In this document: piece by piece, positions 44,656 to 47,155 of the stretch | How the letters are laid out: every line of letters starts with the position of its first letter | Position numbering within the stretch: position 1 is the first letter of the stretch | From: Maritimibacter sp. | Lineage (GTDB): Bacteria; Pseudomonadota; Alphaproteobacteria; Rhodobacterales; Rhodobacteraceae | NCBI GenBank assembly: GCA_011389895.1 | Contig: JAABTN010000022.1 | Coordinates: 1-47,155, forward strand | Length of the DNA stretch: 47,155 nt | Direction: 5' to 3' | Position numbers and translations under genes: made by a program | The notes under the pieces: model-generated | The model's input: only the letters and a program-made list of their open reading frames with translations | What the model was told of the DNA's origin: nothing | The model's database searches: none

Positions 44656-47155
44656 TCAGTTGTCCTCCTTGTTTGCCACGTCCGGTGCGTTCGCCGCGTC
44701 CTGCGTTCGGGTGGCGGGATCGAAATCCATCGGTTCCACGTTGACCGTCTCACCCGCGTAGCGCGCGATGCGCGACAGCGAGTAGAGCATGAGCATGACG
44801 GCCCCCAACACGGCGAGGAACACGCCGAGATCGAAGAACATGGCGGTCGCCAGTTCAAACTCTTCGACCGGCGGGAAATGGACATAGCCGAACGCCGAGG
44901 TGAGGAACGGGGCACCGGCAAGCCATGCGCCCGCGCCCGTCAGCCCGGCGACGATCACGCCCCAGCCGATCAGCGCGTGATACTCGACCTGCTGGCGCGC
45001 CATGGTCCAGGCAAAGCCCGAGGCCATGTATTGCATCAAGAGCGCAATCGACACCACCAGCCCGGCGACGAAGCCGCCGCCCGGCATGTTGTGGCCCCGC
45101 AGAAAGATATAGACCCCGACCATCATCGCGATGGGCAGCATCACGCGGGTCGCCACCACCATCATCAGCGGGTGACGGTCACGGGACCGGTCGTTGTCGT
45201 AGTCCATGTTGCGCAACCGGCGCGCCGCGGGGCCGTTCAGAAGCGCCTCCATCAGGGCGAAGATGATCAGACCGGCGATGCCGAGCACGATGATCTCGCC
45301 ATATGTGTCATAACCCCTGAAATCGACAAGGATCACGTTCACCACGTTGGTGCCCCCGCCGCCGATGTAGCTGTTGGCAAGGTGGTAGTCCGAGATCGAC
45401 GATACGTCGCGCCGCAAAAACGCATAGGCGAGCGCCGCGACCCCGCCGCCGGCGCCCAGCGCGATTACCCCGTCACGGATGCGCAGGCCGGGGCTGCTTT
45501 CACGCGGGGTGGTTTTCGGCAGGAAGTGCAGCGCCAGCAACAACAGCATGATGGTCACCGTCTCGACCGAGATCTGTGTGAGTGCGAGGTCGGGGGCCGA
45601 AAGATACACGAACCCCGCCGAGATCATCAGCCCGATGATCCCGATGATGATCAGCGCCCCGAAACGGTTGTGATGCGTGAACACGATCACCCCCGTCGCG
45701 ACGACCAGCAGGAACCAGCCCACCGCGGCAACCGGCATGATTGGCAGAACGTCGCGCGTGACCGGGGCCATGCCGCCGCCCGTCCAGGCGACGAAGCCGG
45801 TGATCAGCGTGGCGACGACGAAGATCGCAAGGTAGCGCGAGATGGCGCCGTTGTGTGTCGCCTCGGTGGTCCAGCGCGCGCCCGAGACCGCCGCGCCGAT
45901 CAGCCGGTCGAAAATCACCTTCGCCTCGGGGCGCGGGGCGCGGACCCATGCCCTGTCGAGCGGGCCGTGAAGCATCAACAGCGCCGCGCCGCCCACGATC
46001 GCGCCCATGGACATGAACAACGCCGGGTTCACCCCGTGCCAGATTTTCAGGTAAAAGTCTGTCTCGCCACCGGTGACCGCATTGGCGGCCATACGCACCA
46101 CGGGTTCGGCGATCCACGGCATGAGGCCGATCATCACCACCAGCACGCTCAAGAGCGCGGGGGCAAGCCAGAGGCCCAGCGGCGGGTCGTGGGGATGGTG
46201 TGGATAGTCGTCGCGCACCTTGCCCCCGAAGGTGTGGAAGATGAACCGAAGGCTATAGGCGACCGAGAACAACGCGCCCAGCGTGGCGAGGGCGGGCACG
46301 ATCCACGGGTTCTCGAACCAATGCGTGTGCGAGGCCTCCTCAAGCATCATTTCCTTTGACAGGAACCCGTTGAAGAACGGGAACCCTGCCATGGACAGGG
46401 CCGTCAGCGTGCCGATGGTCGCCGTGATCGGCATCAGCCGCGCCAACCCCCCGAGCCGCTTGATGTCGCGGGTATGGGTTTCGTGGTCGATGATCCCGGC
46501 AGTCATGAACAGCGCGGCCTTGAAGGTCAGGTGGTTGATGATGTGAAACACGGCGGCGATCGCCGCGGCCTCGGTCCCGAAGCCCAGAAGCATCGTGAGA
46601 AGCCCGAGATGGGACACGGTTGAAAAGGCCAAAAGCGCCTTCAGATCATCCTTGAACAGCGCGATCACCGCGCCCAGCACCATGGTGATGAGCCCCACGG
46701 TGGCGACCATGTAAAACCACGGCTCGGTGCCCGCGAGCGCGGGCCACATCCGCGCCATCAAAAACACCCCGGCCTTCACCATGGTGGCCGAGTGCAGGTA
46801 GGCCGACACCGGTGTCGGCGCCGCCATCGCGTGGGGCAGCCAGAAGTGGAACGGAAACTGCGCCGACTTGGTGAACGCGCCCAGCAGGATCAGAACCAGC
46901 GCGGGGAGATACCAGTCGGACGCCTTGATCTGGTCCCCGGCGGCAAGGATATCGGTCAACTCGTAACTGCCGACGATCTGGCCCAGGATCAGCATGCCAC
47001 CGATCATCGCCAGCCCGCCGCCCCCGGTCACGGCCAGCGCCATGCGCGCGCCCTGCCGCCCTTCGGGCAGATGTTTCCAATACCCGATCAAAAGGAAGGA
47101 CGACAGCGACGTCAGCTCCCAGAAAATGAGCAAAAGCAGGATGTTGTTGGACAGG
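44656..47155 (-). CDS. mrpA: Mrp Na+/H+ antiporter fused subunit A/B (5' end cut by window edge)
   Basis: This is the largest Mrp subunit, homologous to NuoL, here with MrpB fused at its C-terminus as in the six-gene (group 2) Mrp operons of proteobacteria. About 830 residues are visible and the N-terminus lies beyond the right edge. Key parts are the helix-5 Glu in IFWELTSLSSFLLIGYW, KSAQFPFHFWLPHAMAAPTP, AFHIINHLTFKAALF-type sequence, and a late MrpB-like RVMLPIAMMVGVYIFLRGHN with PGGGFVAGLV. It is first in the operon; the complex exports Na+ in exchange for H+ and supports pH and salt tolerance. Confidence 0.96.
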   Translation of the reverse strand, partial: LSNNILLLLIFWELTSLSSFLLIGYWKHLPEGRQGARMALAVTGGGGLAMIGGMLILGQIVGSYELTDILAAGDQIKASDWYLPALVLILLGAFTKSAQFPFHFWLPHAMAAPTPVSAYLHSATMVKAGVFLMARMWPALAGTEPWFYMVATVGLITMVLGAVIALFKDDLKALLAFSTVSHLGLLTMLLGFGTEAAAIAAVFHIINHLTFKAALFMTAGIIDHETHTRDIKRLGGLARLMPITATIGTLTALSMAGFPFFNGFLSKEMMLEEASHTHWFENPWIVPALATLGALFSVAYSLRFIFHTFGGKVRDDYPHHPHDPPLGLWLAPALLSVLVVMIGLMPWIAEPVVRMAANAVTGGETDFYLKIWHGVNPALFMSMGAIVGGAALLMLHGPLDRAWVRAPRPEAKVIFDRLIGAAVSGARWTTEATHNGAISRYLAIFVVATLITGFVAWTGGGMAPVTRDVLPIMPVAAVGWFLLVVATGVIVFTHHNRFGALIIIGIIGLMISAGFVYLSAPDLALTQISVETVTIMLLLLALHFLPKTTPRESSPGLRIRDGVIALGAGGGVAALAYAFLRRDVSSISDYHLANSYIGGGGTNVVNVILVDFRGYDTYGEIIVLGIAGLIIFALMEALLNGPAARRLRNMDYDNDRSRDRHPLMMVVATRVMLPIAMMVGVYIFLRGHNMPGGGFVAGLVVSIALLMQYMASGFAWTMARQQVEYHALIGWGVIVAGLTGAGAWLAGAPFLTSAFGYVHFPPVEEFELATAMFFDLGVFLAVLGAVMLMLYSLSRIARYAGETVNVEPMDFDPATRTQDAANAPDVANKEDN

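Noticed and set aside
44629..46359. 576-codon plus-strand frame opposite mrpA
   Set aside because: Extremely His-, Arg- and Asp-rich, with no domain; it mirrors the hydrophobic codons of the membrane protein.

Overview
The window is a high-GC, gene-dense chromosomal segment with alphaproteobacterial gene content. The style and several gene neighbourhoods point to the Rhodobacteraceae (Roseobacter group): acnA divergent from a DUF1223 gene, a surA-pdxA-rsmA run, coxD/coxE-like genes, a fused mrpAB antiporter operon, hmgA-fahA followed by an MBL-fold gene, and the intergenic repeats. This assignment is inferred from recognised families; no database search was run. No rRNA, tRNA, CRISPR array, prophage or transposase gene was seen. 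Most of the window is core metabolism and housekeeping.

Left part (1-11.5 kb): 3' truncated acnA, a secreted thioredoxin-like DUF1223 protein, a DMT exporter, an isolated fliG-like gene with a CtrA-like box, a tiny secreted cysteine protein, purB, a DUF6314 gene, bioY with a strong terminator, dnaB with a cluster of DnaA-box-like sites upstream, and the pyrimidine pair pyrC-pyrE.

Accessory centre (11.5-17.4 kb): a tightly coupled five-gene minus-strand operon of three related family-2 glycosyltransferases, one intact PAPS-type sulfotransferase and one FkbM methyltransferase. The middle glycosyltransferase carries a long N-terminal sulfotransferase-like domain whose PAPS loop is degenerate. 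Every junction except one possible methyltransferase start is a 1- or 4-base stop/start overlap. This looks like a cassette that builds and decorates (sulfates, O-methylates) a surface glycan. It is the best candidate in the window for a poorly described system.

Middle part (17.6-35 kb): a MoxR ATPase/VWA pair (CoxD/CoxE-like) without further cox genes, two more DMT exporters, DUF1697, PhzF, an endonuclease/exonuclease/phosphatase protein, a DUF2238-type membrane protein, selO, a nucleoside hydrolase, xthA, a BaiN-type flavoprotein, tyrS, anmK, and the rsmA-pdxA-surA operon. surA faces pepA across a 470-base gap, where lptF-lptG-lptD would be expected in many alphaproteobacteria.

Right part (35.5-47.2 kb): pepA-holC, then the homogentisate branch of tyrosine catabolism (hmgA, fahA, and an MBL-fold protein lacking half of the canonical metal motif), with a perfect 9+9 inverted repeat over the likely hmgA promoter. 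The window ends in a convergent Mrp Na+/H+ antiporter operon (mrpAB-C-D-E-F-G), whose first gene runs off the right edge. MrpC and MrpD carry unusual acidic C-terminal tails.

Three copies of a hairpin-containing intergenic repeat occur (after moxR, between tyrS and the BaiN-type gene, and after anmK). Two of them begin exactly at the stop codon of the preceding gene with the same 17 bases.
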